From assembly GCA_913031395.1 (NCBI GenBank), contig CAJWDT010000001.1, positions 1 to 64,000 of the forward strand: a stretch of 64,000 bases of DNA. The letters are read 5' to 3'. Numbering within the stretch: the first letter of the stretch is position 1; the number at the start of each line of letters is the position of its first letter. The notes below the pieces were generated by a model. The model saw nothing but the letters and a program-made list of their open reading frames with translations, did no database searches and was not told the origin of the DNA. The translations under genes and the position numbers were made by a program. This document shows positions 8,320-17,605 of this stretch, piece after piece. Origin of the DNA: an uncultured Gammaproteobacteria bacterium (lineage in GTDB: Bacteria; Pseudomonadota; Gammaproteobacteria; Magnimaribacterales; Magnimaribacteraceae).

Positions 8320-9315
8320 TTATTGATTTAACTTTACTGCTACTTCATTGGCGGCATAGGTTAAAACGCAATCTGCACCGGCACGCTTGAAGCTTAATAG
8401 TGACTCAATTAATACATCTTCAACCAACCATTCATTTTGAATTGCTGCTTTAAGCATCGCATACTCACCACTGACTTGGTAAGCAAATGTAGGAACTTTA
8501 AAAGTTTCTTTCACAGATTTTATGACATCCAAATAAGGCATTCCTGGCTTCACCATAACTATATCCGCACCTTCCTCGAGATCCATTCTTACTTCGTGAA
8601 GCGCTTCATCAATATTTGCTACAGACATTTGATAAGTGTCCTTGCTACCTACACCTAAGTTTGAAGAAGAGCCAACTGCATCTCTAAAAGGTCCATAGAA
8701 TTTAGAACTATATTTTGCTGCATAGGAAAGAATGATGGTATTGACGAATCCGTTATTTTCAAGCGAATCTCTAATACTAGCAATTCTTCCATCCATCATA
8801 TCCGATGGTGCAACCATGTCTGCCCCTGCTTTAGCCAGAGTCATTGCCTGATCAGTTAGAGTAGCTAGGCTTCTATCATTATCTACATAGCCTGATTCAT
8901 CTAACAAGCCGTCGTGACCATGAGATGTGTAGGGATCAAGAGCAACATCTGCAATCACAGCCAGATCTGAGTTCTTTTTAATTTGCTTTATCGCTTCACA
9001 CACCAGATTATCTTCATTTAAAGATTCGGTCCCTTGTTCGTCTTTTTTATTAGGGTCTATTACAGGAAAAATAGCTACAGCATTAATCTTATTATTCTGA
9101 ATTTTTTCTATTTCTAAATCTAGTGCATTAAGCCCATACCTATTAATTCCTGGCAATGAATTAATGGCTTCGAAACCGTCTAGACCTTCTTTGACAAATA
9201 TTGGTTGGATTAAGTCATTAACCGTAAGGTCGTTTTCAGCAATAAGATTTCTTATAGAAGCTGTAAATCTAGTGCGCCTTAATCTTGATTGAGGGAATTT
9301 TCTCGATGCGTTCAT
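8320..9315 (-). CDS. hemB: Delta-aminolevulinic acid dehydratase (porphobilinogen synthase)
   Basis: 331 residues of HemB, which joins two 5-aminolevulinate molecules into porphobilinogen. Visible landmarks are RLRRTRFTASIRNL at the N-terminus, DVALDPYTSHGHDG (metal and lid region), VAPSDMMDGR, and the two active-site lysines in YGPFRDA-adjacent and MVKPGMPYLD segments. The zinc-binding cysteine-rich motif of many HemB proteins is replaced by an aspartate/alanine version (ADVALDPYTSHGHDG), which suggests a magnesium-dependent type (inference). ATG start. It lies between the hemC-hemD fusion and hemE. Confidence 0.95.
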   Translation of the reverse strand: MNASRKFPQSRLRRTRFTASIRNLIAENDLTVNDLIQPIFVKEGLDGFEAINSLPGINRYGLNALDLEIEKIQNNKINAVAIFPVIDPNKKDEQGTESLNEDNLVCEAIKQIKKNSDLAVIADVALDPYTSHGHDGLLDESGYVDNDRSLATLTDQAMTLAKAGADMVAPSDMMDGRIASIRDSLENNGFVNTIILSYAAKYSSKFYGPFRDAVGSSSNLGVGSKDTYQMSVANIDEALHEVRMDLEEGADIVMVKPGMPYLDVIKSVKETFKVPTFAYQVSGEYAMLKAAIQNEWLVEDVLIESLLSFKRAGADCVLTYAANEVAVKLNQ

Positions 9316-9361
9316 ACTTATTGAAAAAAAAGATAATTATACCTTACGCTAATGGTGTGTT

Positions 9362-10861
9362 TTATTTTATCTTCTTACTTATTTCTTCTTTCCAGTTTTC
9401 ATAACTTAGAAATGCAGAAGTATTAGGTGCTACGGCCTGAATGAGATCAAAAGTCTTACCAAGGCCACATGCGTGATTTCTATTTATAATTTCAGGATAT
9501 TGCTTGGTTGCTAACTTAAAAGAGCTAGCACTCATCCAGTAAAAATATTCACATTCCTTCAACCTACTAGAGATATCTAGTGGTGTTAATTTATATGTTG
9601 CAAGCAATTCCTTAGAATCATCTAAGTTGTCTTTGTGTGAAATTTTAAGCCAATTTACTTTCTTAAAAGGGCTTTCCTCTTTAGAGTTATCTTCTCCTAA
9701 ACTATCAGAAGAACCATTCACCCAATACCCTTTTTTTGCTAAAGACTTCCAAGTATCTATACCGCTTGTCCAGATGATATTCGATTTATCAATTAAATTT
9801 GGAGTTTCTAAGGTATTGGATCTACTTACATAAATGCCATAATTTTTTAAGGCCTTAATGCGCTCATTCGCCTCAGAAAGTGGTTCCCGCTTAAAAAATT
9901 GTTGTTCTGTCTTATCTTTAGGAAAAAAGTTTTCTGCATTTACTGAATCGAAATATCCATCAGTAGCATCAGCATTGAAAAATCTTTCTGAAATCTCTTT
10001 GCCATCTTCAGTCTCTCCTTTGACAGTTAGTACATTGCCACTTTTTAGAGATTCATTACTTACTCCAATCTTCTGATGACAGCCACCCCCATAAGATTTT
10101 AATATGCTTCTCTCAATCTCCACTGCATTGAAGTCGCTTTGGTTAGAGATTTTGGCTATAACCTCTTTCACAGCTCCATCATTTTGCCTAGCTTCAATAG
10201 CTAATGCTCCTTGAGCAGCCGCACAAGGATTTTGTGAGAGAGGGAGAACCATCCAGTTTAAAGATTCCACTATCTCTAATAATTCTTCCTTTTCATTCTT
10301 GAACTCATCACTTTTACTTCCAATAAATCTATCTATTGCTGCCTTAGCAACAACTAGCGCATCTTCCTCACCTGCTATAAGTTTTTTTAATCTAGTATGA
10401 ATATTGCCTCTAACATCTTTAAATGAAATTTCTGCTTGAAAGGGCAGTGCAATTGGCAAGAAATTAGATAAGTTTTTTTCTCTTCTTGGAGAAGAACTTA
10501 AAATAATAAGATCTTTTTTTTGCATACTCCCTTTTTTTAAGAAGAGCATATCCCGCATGTCAGCCCTTTCTGTAGTCCCGACTATTTCAGTTCCTTCTTC
10601 TAGCTCCACAGGAAGATCTTTCCACGAATGAACAGCAATATCTGCCTCTCCAGAAAGAAGGTCATCTCTTATGTCATTTGTGAAAACACCAATATCCGGC
10701 ATCTTATTAAGCGGTGTAGTTAAGTCAGCATCACCTAGAGTTGATTTAAATAAATGTTGAATTTGAATATCAGGAGAGGATTGAGAAATTTTTTCAGCTA
10801 CAAGAAGTGCTTGTATCCTTGCAAGAGGACTTTTCCTTGAGACTATTTTTAGGGTTTTCAA
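9362..10861 (-). CDS. hemC: Hydroxymethylbilane synthase fused to a uroporphyrinogen-III synthase-like domain
   Basis: 499 residues. Residues 1-300 are a divergent HemC: LKIVSRKSPLA, catalytic D82 in HSWKDLP (usually HSLKDVP), SSPRR at 123-127, DVRGNIHTRL, CAAAQGAL, and the dipyrromethane-cofactor cysteine C261 in GGGCHQKIG. Residues about 330-499 carry a HemD-like tail ending in ACGLGKTFDLIQ, AFLSYENW. That tail is only about 165 residues, against roughly 250 for HemD. No separate hemD is in the window, so this part probably closes the ring to uroporphyrinogen III (inference). The start is TTG: an in-frame TAG lies two codons upstream, leaving no longer option. No Shine-Dalgarno sequence is seen. 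Confidence 0.85.
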   Translation of the reverse strand: MKTLKIVSRKSPLARIQALLVAEKISQSSPDIQIQHLFKSTLGDADLTTPLNKMPDIGVFTNDIRDDLLSGEADIAVHSWKDLPVELEEGTEIVGTTERADMRDMLFLKKGSMQKKDLIILSSSPRREKNLSNFLPIALPFQAEISFKDVRGNIHTRLKKLIAGEEDALVVAKAAIDRFIGSKSDEFKNEKEELLEIVESLNWMVLPLSQNPCAAAQGALAIEARQNDGAVKEVIAKISNQSDFNAVEIERSILKSYGGGCHQKIGVSNESLKSGNVLTVKGETEDGKEISERFFNADATDGYFDSVNAENFFPKDKTEQQFFKREPLSEANERIKALKNYGIYVSRSNTLETPNLIDKSNIIWTSGIDTWKSLAKKGYWVNGSSDSLGEDNSKEESPFKKVNWLKISHKDNLDDSKELLATYKLTPLDISSRLKECEYFYWMSASSFKLATKQYPEIINRNHACGLGKTFDLIQAVAPNTSAFLSYENWKEEISKKIK

Positions 10862-10874
10862 TTTCTAAACTAAA

Positions 10875-10889
10875 TGAGAATAATTCTTA
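10875..10889. promoter_or_regulatory. Fur-box-like palindrome between the divergent haem transcripts
   Basis: The 15-base site TGAGAATAATTCTTA matches the 7-1-7 Fur consensus (TGATAAT, one base, ATTATCA) at 11 of 14 positions and contains a perfect inner palindrome AGAAT-A-ATTCT. It sits 14 bases upstream of the hemC-hemD start and about 80 bases upstream of the aminolevulinate synthase start. In DNA this AT-rich the match could be chance. Confidence 0.3.
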
Positions 10890-10970
10890 AGAACACACAA
10901 CATTGGGTATTGTTTTACAATACTTTCCGCTTCAACCTTAATTATATTAACTTTTATCAATAATTAATTC

Positions 10971-12221
10971 ATGAACTATAAAAAATTCTTCTCGGACGAA
11001 CTGGTTTCACTTAAATCACAAGGCCTTTATAGAAAATTTAGAGCCATCAATAGAAACAAATCTAGTTTCCCCAAGGCAACCGAACGTTTCGAGGGGCAAC
11101 AGAGAGAAGTTGAAGTCTGGTGTAGCAATGATTATTTAAATCTGAGCCAACACCCTGAAGTAACTAAAACTTCTATAGAAGTTATTAATGAACTTGGAAC
11201 AGGATCAGGTGGAACTAGAAATATTTCTGGCACTTCAACATATCATGTAGATCTTGAAAACCTATTGGCAGACCTCCACAACAAAGAATCAGCACTACTT
11301 TTTCCTTCAGCATATACCGCTAATCAGTCAACTTTATGGACTCTTTGTAAGAACCTAGAAGGTGTAGAAATATTTTCTGATGAACTAAACCATGCATCAC
11401 TAATTCAGGGAATTAAGAATGCAAATGTTGAATGTCATGTTTTTAGACATAACGATACTGAGCATCTAGAAGAACTTATAAATAATGCTAATGCTAATTC
11501 TCCAAAAATTATTGTTTTCGAATCTTTATACTCAATGGAAGGATTGCGATCTCCATTACAAAAAATTATTGACATAGCGAAGAAATATAACGCTCTCACT
11601 TATTTAGATGAAGTTCATTCGGTTGGGCTCTATGGGCCGGAAGGAAGGGGTATAACTGCGGAAAAAGGACTAGAGGATGATATAGATATTATTAATGGAA
11701 CACTCTCAAAGGCTTTTGGACAAATGGGTGGGTACGTTGCCGCTAGCGCAGATATTATTGATTACATCAGAAGCTTTGCACCCGGTTTTATTTTTACATC
11801 TTCAATGAATCCTTCCGTAGCAGCTGCATCTATAACTAGTATCAAGGTAGCAATGGAATCTGAAGACTTGAGAGAAAATATAAGAGTAAACTCTGACCGC
11901 ATAAGAGCAGGCCTAAGAGACCTTCAAATACCGTTTCTTGAAAACGATAGTCATATTATTCCTATCCATCTTTATGACCCGAGGCTATGCAAGGAAGCGG
12001 CTAATTTATTGCTTGAGAGGCATGGGATTTATATACAGCCTATTTTCTTCCCTACCGTACCTAAAGGCGATGAAAGGTTCAGGGTTACCATTACGCCACG
12101 TCACGAAGCTAATGATATAAATAATTTCTTAAACGCTTTAGATGATGTATGGAAAACGATGGATTTGAGAAGATCTGACTCTATTGAAGAGGAAAAGCCT
12201 GCTGTTTCAAGAATTTATTAG
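10971..12221 (+). CDS. hemA: 5-aminolevulinate synthase (Shemin/C4 pathway)
   Basis: 416-residue pyridoxal-phosphate enzyme condensing glycine and succinyl-CoA to 5-aminolevulinate. It has [10 protein letters not shown], the glycine-binding [13 protein letters not shown] segment, YLDEVHSVG with D213, and the cofactor lysine K247 in [12 protein letters not shown]. That last motif separates ALA synthase from related oxoamine synthases such as BioF and Kbl (inference from family knowledge); the adjoining haem genes support it. Most gammaproteobacteria make ALA from glutamyl-tRNA instead, so this gene is unusual for the setting. It is read divergently from the hem cluster, and its stop abuts the stop of the convergent MazG-like gene. 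Confidence 0.93.
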   Translation: MNYKKFFSDELVSLKSQGLYRKFRAINRNKSSFPKATERFEGQQREVEVWCSNDYLNLSQHPEVTKTSIEVINELGTGSGGTRNISGTSTYHVDLENLLADLHNKESALLFPSAYTANQSTLWTLCKNLEGVEIFSDELNHASLIQGIKNANVECHVFRHNDTEHLEELINNANANSPKIIVFESLYSMEGLRSPLQKIIDIAKKYNALTYLDEVHSVGLYGPEGRGITAEKGLEDDIDIINGTLSKAFGQMGGYVAASADIIDYIRSFAPGFIFTSSMNPSVAAASITSIKVAMESEDLRENIRVNSDRIRAGLRDLQIPFLENDSHIIPIHLYDPRLCKEAANLLLERHGIYIQPIFFPTVPKGDERFRVTITPRHEANDINNFLNALDDVWKTMDLRRSDSIEEEKPAVSRIY

Positions 12222-12635
12222 TTAGAGATCTCCTTTAACTCTGACTTCACTTTGGTTGATGGTGAATTGCTCACCATACCTTGCTTCTAATTTTTTCTGG
12301 TTCTCAGCGATTACCTCAACAGGGTTAAGCCCTAAAGCCATACAAGCAGTTACCCAATACCACATGACATCTCCAAGCTCTCTTTTCATATGAAAAATAT
12401 TATCCTCATCTGCAGGCTTTCCTTGCAAAATCATCTTCTTCACTATTTCTACAAATTCTCCAGTCTCGCTACCTAGACCCAAGGCAGCTGTTAGCAATCT
12501 TGGAGTATCAATGTCAGAATTTTCCTGGATATTATCGAGTGACTTTTTTAAATCTTCTATCTTGAGACTTGGATCGCTCGTAACTTTTGTTACAAAATCA
12601 CAGTAAGTTTCAAAAAATTTTTCAGCATTTTCCAT
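12222..12635 (-). CDS. MazG-like nucleotide pyrophosphohydrolase
   Basis: 137 residues, mainly helical, of the all-alpha NTP pyrophosphohydrolase superfamily. The metal-binding pattern is visible as ETGEFVEIVKK near residue 57 followed by ELGDVMWYW near residue 86. Such enzymes hydrolyse nucleoside triphosphates to monophosphate and pyrophosphate. It is a single-domain protein, about half the length of full MazG. The ATG start is transcribed divergently from uvrD across 125 bases. Confidence 0.78.
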   Translation of the reverse strand: MENAEKFFETYCDFVTKVTSDPSLKIEDLKKSLDNIQENSDIDTPRLLTAALGLGSETGEFVEIVKKMILQGKPADEDNIFHMKRELGDVMWYWVTACMALGLNPVEVIAENQKKLEARYGEQFTINQSEVRVKGDL

Positions 12636-12760
12636 TACTCAATGATACCGAAAGATTAAGATATTCATAGATCCTTTAATTAATTTTATCTTTGATATTT
12701 TTTTTAAAAGAAAGACCAATTACCCAAGAATGAAAAACAAATCTTCGTTAAAATAAGCAT

Positions 12761-14926
12761 GTGGATGTATCAGAAATTTTTGAAAGCTTAAACGAACCCC
12801 AAAGAAATGCAGTAACATCTGAATCAAAGAATTTATTAGTCTTGGCAGGAGCTGGCTCCGGTAAGACTAGAGTAATTGCTCATCGTGTTGCCTGGCTGAT
12901 CAAGGCTGAAAATATCAATCCTCATTCAATTTTAACTGTAACTTTTACAAATAAAGCTTCAAGAGAAATGCGAGGAAGAATTGAAGATATAGTTCAAGAA
13001 GAAATGGGGAATTTCTGGTGCGGAACTTTCCATGGTATTTCCCACAGGTTATTGAGGACACATTGGGAAGAGGCGGGCCTTAGAAAGGAGTTCGCCATCC
13101 TCGATTCAGAAGATCAATTCAGAGTGATTAAGCGCGTAGTAAAATCTATGGGTTTAGATGATACAAAGTGGCCTCCCAGGCAAATTCAGTGGTTTATCAA
13201 TAAGCAGAAAGATGAATGCAGGAGATCAAAAGATGTAGAAGTATCAGATGATTACTTTGCAGAAAAAATGACGGATGTTTATAAAGCCTATGAAGAACTT
13301 TGCGAGCGTGAAAGTTTAGTAGATTTTGGTGAGCTTTTGCTAAGAGTTTATATATTACTTAAGAGTAATGAAGAGGTTCTTAAGCACTATCAAAGAAGAT
13401 TTAGTCATATATTGGTTGATGAGTTTCAAGATACAAATGAAGTTCAGTATCAATTTTTAAGATTATTGGCCGAGGGCGGAGCAAAATTCATGTCGGTTGG
13501 TGATGATGATCAATCTATCTATGGATGGAGGGGCGCAAAAAGTGAAAATATAAATAGGTTTACCACAGATTATGACAACACCGAGATAGTAAGACTTGAA
13601 CAAAACTATAGATCTACCTCTGTAATTCTAGGCGCTGCTAATGCAGTAATTAAGAATAATCAAGGTCGAATGGGTAAGGAGCTATGGACGGACCAAAAAG
13701 AGGGAGAGCCAATTTCTATTTATTCCGCCTATAACGAGGATGATGAGGCGCGATATGTTGTTGGAAGTATCCAAAATTGGATCAATCAAGGCAGAAGCCT
13801 AGATGAAGTAGCAATCCTTTATAGGTCCAATGCACAATCTAGAGTATTGGAAGAGGCTATCTTAAGAGAATCACTGCCTTATAAAATCTACGGCGGACTA
13901 AGGTTCTATGAAAGAGCAGAAATTAAAAATGCCATGAGTTACCTTAGGCTTGTTTATGGAAGGGAAGATGATGCTGCATTCGAAAGAGTTATTAATATTC
14001 CTCCTAGAGGTATTGGTGCTAAAACAATAGATATTATTAGAGCCAAAGCCTCAGAAAAAGGCTTTTCTTTATGGAAGGCATGTGAGGAGTTATTGGATAT
14101 TGAAGGACTGACTCCTAGAGCAGCACAAGCTATACAAGGTTTTATGTCGAGTTTTAATTCTCTTGAATCAGAAACTAAAGATCTACAACTCAGAGATATT
14201 GTAGACATGACAATAGAAAGAAGTGGGCTGATTGAATATCACAAGAAAGAAGCAGGAGAGAAAGGAAGAACAAGAGTCGAAAATTTATCTGAATTAGTCG
14301 GAGCTGCAAGAGATTTTGAACCTGACTCTTTTGATGAGTTAGAGGAAAGTGCGCTTAAAATGTTTATCGATCATGCGGCACTTGATGCTGGAGACACACA
14401 AGCTTCTGAGCATGAGTCAGCTATCCAGCTAATGACTTTGCATTCTGCAAAGGGATTGGAATTTCCTCTTGTTTTCATTACAGGATTTGAAGAAGGTCTT
14501 TTCCCTCACAAACTATCAATTGAAGATCCCAATCAACTTCAAGAAGAGAGAAGACTTTGTTATGTAGGTATGACTAGATCAATGGAGAAGCTTTTTGTAA
14601 CTCATGCAGAGATGAGAAATTTATATGGGTCTGAAAACTTTAATCCAGCTTCAAGATTTCTAAGAGAAATTCCAGAGGAATTAACAGTAGAAGTCAGGAC
14701 AGGAGGAAATGTTCCTAGAAACTCCAAACCATCTCCAAAAAGACCATCAGGCGAAGTTCCTGATACTGAATTTAAGTTAGGCCAAAGAGTTTTTCATGAG
14801 GCCTTCGGAGAAGGTGTCATTCTTAATTATGAAGGACAAGGGTCAAATGCAAGAGTAGAAGTAAATTTTGATTCTAGTAAAACTAAATGGCTGATGGTTT
14901 CTTACGCTAAACTACAGCAGATATAA
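12761..14926 (+). CDS. uvrD: DNA helicase II UvrD
   Basis: 721-residue superfamily 1A helicase that unwinds DNA 3' to 5' in excision and mismatch repair. Motif I is AGAGSGKT (K35), motif II is LVDEFQDTN near residue 220, followed by GDDDQSIYGWRGA and the C-terminal LMTLHSAKGLEFP and RRLCYVGMTRS motifs. The GTG start gives MDVSEIFESLNEPQ, which matches the enterobacterial UvrD N-terminus and fixes the start. The C-terminus has a Tudor-like tail (LGQRVFHEAFGEGVI) typical of UvrD/PcrA. Confidence 0.95.
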   Translation: MDVSEIFESLNEPQRNAVTSESKNLLVLAGAGSGKTRVIAHRVAWLIKAENINPHSILTVTFTNKASREMRGRIEDIVQEEMGNFWCGTFHGISHRLLRTHWEEAGLRKEFAILDSEDQFRVIKRVVKSMGLDDTKWPPRQIQWFINKQKDECRRSKDVEVSDDYFAEKMTDVYKAYEELCERESLVDFGELLLRVYILLKSNEEVLKHYQRRFSHILVDEFQDTNEVQYQFLRLLAEGGAKFMSVGDDDQSIYGWRGAKSENINRFTTDYDNTEIVRLEQNYRSTSVILGAANAVIKNNQGRMGKELWTDQKEGEPISIYSAYNEDDEARYVVGSIQNWINQGRSLDEVAILYRSNAQSRVLEEAILRESLPYKIYGGLRFYERAEIKNAMSYLRLVYGREDDAAFERVINIPPRGIGAKTIDIIRAKASEKGFSLWKACEELLDIEGLTPRAAQAIQGFMSSFNSLESETKDLQLRDIVDMTIERSGLIEYHKKEAGEKGRTRVENLSELVGAARDFEPDSFDELEESALKMFIDHAALDAGDTQASEHESAIQLMTLHSAKGLEFPLVFITGFEEGLFPHKLSIEDPNQLQEERRLCYVGMTRSMEKLFVTHAEMRNLYGSENFNPASRFLREIPEELTVEVRTGGNVPRNSKPSPKRPSGEVPDTEFKLGQRVFHEAFGEGVILNYEGQGSNARVEVNFDSSKTKWLMVSYAKLQQI

Positions 14927-14940
14927 GAAAGGTTAGAAGT

Positions 14941-16038
14941 ATGAAAAAAATATTATCAATAGGATTAATTGCAGTAATTGTTGCGTGTTCTGGTGTAGAA
15001 GAACCCTTAGTTCAAGATCAGGAGTGTTTTTCTAGTGGTGATAGAACGATTAAGTGGACAATGGTTACCACTTGGCCAAAGAATTTTCCTGGCTTGGGAA
15101 TGGGTCCTGAAAATTTTGCAAAGTATGTTGATGAAATGACTTGTGGAAGAATGAAGATAAAAGTTTACGGAGCTGGAGAATTTGTTCCTGCGCTTGGAGT
15201 TTTTGACGCTGTATCACAAGGCAATGTCCAACTTGGACATGGCGCTTCTTATTATTGGACTGGAAAAGTTAAGTCTTCACAGTTTTTTACCGCTGTCCCT
15301 TTTGGTCTCACAGCACAGGAAATGAATGGCTGGTTAAACTATGGCGGTGGTATGGAACTTTGGGAGGAGGCTTATGCTCCTTTTAATCTTATTCCGCTTG
15401 CAGGAGGTAATTCGGGTGTTCAGATGGCTGGGTGGTTTAAAAAAGAAATTAACTCTTTGGATGACCTTAAGGGATTAAAAATGAGAATACCAGGATTGGC
15501 AGGAGAAGTTTTCACTAGAGCTGGGGCTGAGACAGTAACATTACCAGGCAATGAAATTTTTCTCTCTCTCCAACAAGGCGTAGTTGATGCCGCTGAGTGG
15601 GTAGGTCCTTATAATGATCTTACTTTTGGATTCCATCAAGTTTCTGATTTCTACTACTATCCCGGATGGCATGAACCAGGCTCAACTCTAGAATTCATTA
15701 TTAATAAAGATGCTTATCAAACACTTCCAGATGACCTAAAGGCCATCATTAAATATGCTGCAAAATCTGCAAATCAAGAAATGCTTGATGAATATACTGC
15801 TAGAAACAACAAAGCTCTCACAGAGCTTATAGACAAACATAATGTAGATTTGAGGAAGCTTCCCGATAGTGTCTTGAGAGAATTGAAAAAGATTACCGAG
15901 GAGGTGATGAAAGATTTTATTGCAGATGACCCTATGGCACAGAAAGTCTATAAATCTTATTCTGAATTTAAAGAACAAGTTATCAATTATCATAGAATTT
16001 CTGAAAAAGCATATATAGACACAAGGGAATTAGATTGA
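14941..16038 (+). CDS. TRAP transporter substrate-binding lipoprotein (DctP/TakP type)
   Basis: 365 residues with a lipoprotein signal (lipobox VIVAC, lipid-carrying C16). The mature part has the TRAP binding-protein pattern: MVTTWPKNFPGLG, LKGLKMRIPG with the carboxylate-binding arginine, and AAEWVGPYND. It is closest in pattern to TakP, which binds alpha-keto acids, so an organic-acid substrate is likely (inference). Its membrane partners lie 1.5 kb away on the other strand (17602-19465), separated by lipB and lipA. The stop TGA overlaps the TTG start of lipB. Confidence 0.88.
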   Translation: MKKILSIGLIAVIVACSGVEEPLVQDQECFSSGDRTIKWTMVTTWPKNFPGLGMGPENFAKYVDEMTCGRMKIKVYGAGEFVPALGVFDAVSQGNVQLGHGASYYWTGKVKSSQFFTAVPFGLTAQEMNGWLNYGGGMELWEEAYAPFNLIPLAGGNSGVQMAGWFKKEINSLDDLKGLKMRIPGLAGEVFTRAGAETVTLPGNEIFLSLQQGVVDAAEWVGPYNDLTFGFHQVSDFYYYPGWHEPGSTLEFIINKDAYQTLPDDLKAIIKYAAKSANQEMLDEYTARNNKALTELIDKHNVDLRKLPDSVLRELKKITEEVMKDFIADDPMAQKVYKSYSEFKEQVINYHRISEKAYIDTRELD

Positions 16039-16649
16039 AGGGAGCTGAGATAAAAGACTTAGGTCTCATGCATTATGACAAAGCATGGGAAATGATGTCT
16101 CATGCCGTAAGGGATCGATCACCAGAACAAGCTGATGAGATATGGTTAGCAGAACATCATCCTGTGTATACTCTTGGATACGCAGCCTCAGATGCAAATA
16201 TTATTTCTAATAAAGACATACCGGTTATAAGGACAGATAGAGGAGGTCAAGTGACCTACCATGGTCCAGGCCAACTTATGATTTACTTCCTGCTTAATCT
16301 TAAAAGATTGAAATGGGGGCCTAAAAAATTAATTTGCGAACTCGAAGATCTCTTAATTAAGTTTTTAAAGAATAATGGAATTAAGGGAGAAAGAGTTCTG
16401 GGAGCTCCTGGTATTTATGTTGACGGCAAGAAGATTGCTTCAATAGGCTTAAAGATAAAAAAAGGTTTTTGTTACCATGGAATTAGTTTAAATGTCGACT
16501 TAGATCTAATGCCTTTTGACAACATAGTGACGTGCGGTATAGATTCTTTGGAGGTTACACAGATGAAGAATTTTTTAGACATATCAATAGATAAGGTCAA
16601 ATTAGATTTAATCAATTTACTAAAGGATCAACACCACAAAGCTGCTTGA
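16035..16649 (+). CDS. lipB: Octanoyl-[acyl-carrier-protein]:protein octanoyltransferase LipB
   Basis: 204 residues. LipB moves octanoate from acyl carrier protein to a lysine of lipoate-dependent proteins. Family motifs are visible: [27 protein letters not shown], the lysine in IASIGLKI, and the catalytic cysteine in NIVTCGI. The TTG start overlaps the stop of the TRAP binding protein by four bases (TTGA). It is preferred over the later ATG because family members begin a few residues before the DLGLxxYxxAW segment. A direct user of its product, gcvH, lies 33 kb away in this window. Confidence 0.92.
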   Translation: MKGAEIKDLGLMHYDKAWEMMSHAVRDRSPEQADEIWLAEHHPVYTLGYAASDANIISNKDIPVIRTDRGGQVTYHGPGQLMIYFLLNLKRLKWGPKKLICELEDLLIKFLKNNGIKGERVLGAPGIYVDGKKIASIGLKIKKGFCYHGISLNVDLDLMPFDNIVTCGIDSLEVTQMKNFLDISIDKVKLDLINLLKDQHHKAA

Positions 16650-17605
16650 TGAATAATCTCATACCTACAAAAACAATTAAAGAAAATGGAATAGTTGCTA
16701 TAAAAAATGGCATTAAACCTAATCCTAATAAACTCGTCCCAATAGAAAGAAAACCAACTTGGCTTCGAGTTAAATCTCAGAATTCTCCTAAATTTAGAGA
16801 ATTAAAAAATATTGTTTCAGAAAAAAAACTTCATACTGTTTGTGAAGAGGCAATGTGTCCAAATATTCAGGAGTGCTGGAGTCATGGAACTGCAACTTTC
16901 ATGTTGTTGGGATCTGTTTGTACCCGCGCATGTAAATTTTGTGCCGTAGATACTGGTAATCCCAAGGGTCGTCTAGATAAAGATGAGCCTTTAAAGGTAG
17001 CAACATCAATATCCCATATGAATTTAAAGTACGCAGTTCTTACTTCTGTCAATAGAGACGATTTAAAAGATGGAGGAGCTGAGCATTTCTCAGATACTGT
17101 AAAAGCAATCAAAGAAAAGGCGCCACAAGTTTTAGTTGAGGCTTTAGTTCCTGACTTCTTAGGAAACAAGTTATCGATAGAAACGCTATTGAATTCTCAA
17201 CTAGAGGTATTCGCGCAAAATTTAGAAACTGTTAAAAGACTGACTAAAAAAGTAAGAGATCCACGGGCAGGATATGATCAAACACTTGATGTATTATCTT
17301 ATGCCAAAGAGTATTCTCCTTCTGTAATAACGAAGTCAAGCCTGATGTTGGGGTTAGGCGAAACAGAGCAAGAGATAACATCGTCATTTTTAGATCTGCG
17401 AAATGCAGGAGTTGATGTTCTAACGCTTGGCCAATATATGAGACCTACAATTAATCATTTACCAGTTGAGAAGTGGTATTCCCCTGAAGAGTTCAAGTAT
17501 TTTGAGAGATTGGCAAATGAAGTCGGATTTCTTGAGGTTGCATCAGGACCTATGGTGAGATCCTCTTATAGAGCAGATAAGATTGCTCATCTTATTAAAG
17601 ACTAA
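16649..17605 (+). CDS. lipA: Lipoyl synthase LipA (radical SAM)
   Basis: 318 residues. LipA inserts two sulfurs into protein-bound octanoate. Both iron-sulfur sites are visible: the auxiliary cluster motif C65, C70, C76 ([12 protein letters not shown]) and the radical SAM motif C91, C95, C98 (CTRACKFC). The conserved C-terminal RSSYRADK, which supplies the auxiliary-cluster serine, is intact. The ATG at 16649 shares a base with the lipB stop (TGATG) and is chosen over a TTG one codon earlier. The stop overlaps that of the convergent dctM gene in CTAA. Confidence 0.96.
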   Translation: MNNLIPTKTIKENGIVAIKNGIKPNPNKLVPIERKPTWLRVKSQNSPKFRELKNIVSEKKLHTVCEEAMCPNIQECWSHGTATFMLLGSVCTRACKFCAVDTGNPKGRLDKDEPLKVATSISHMNLKYAVLTSVNRDDLKDGGAEHFSDTVKAIKEKAPQVLVEALVPDFLGNKLSIETLLNSQLEVFAQNLETVKRLTKKVRDPRAGYDQTLDVLSYAKEYSPSVITKSSLMLGLGETEQEITSSFLDLRNAGVDVLTLGQYMRPTINHLPVEKWYSPEEFKYFERLANEVGFLEVASGPMVRSSYRADKIAHLIKD

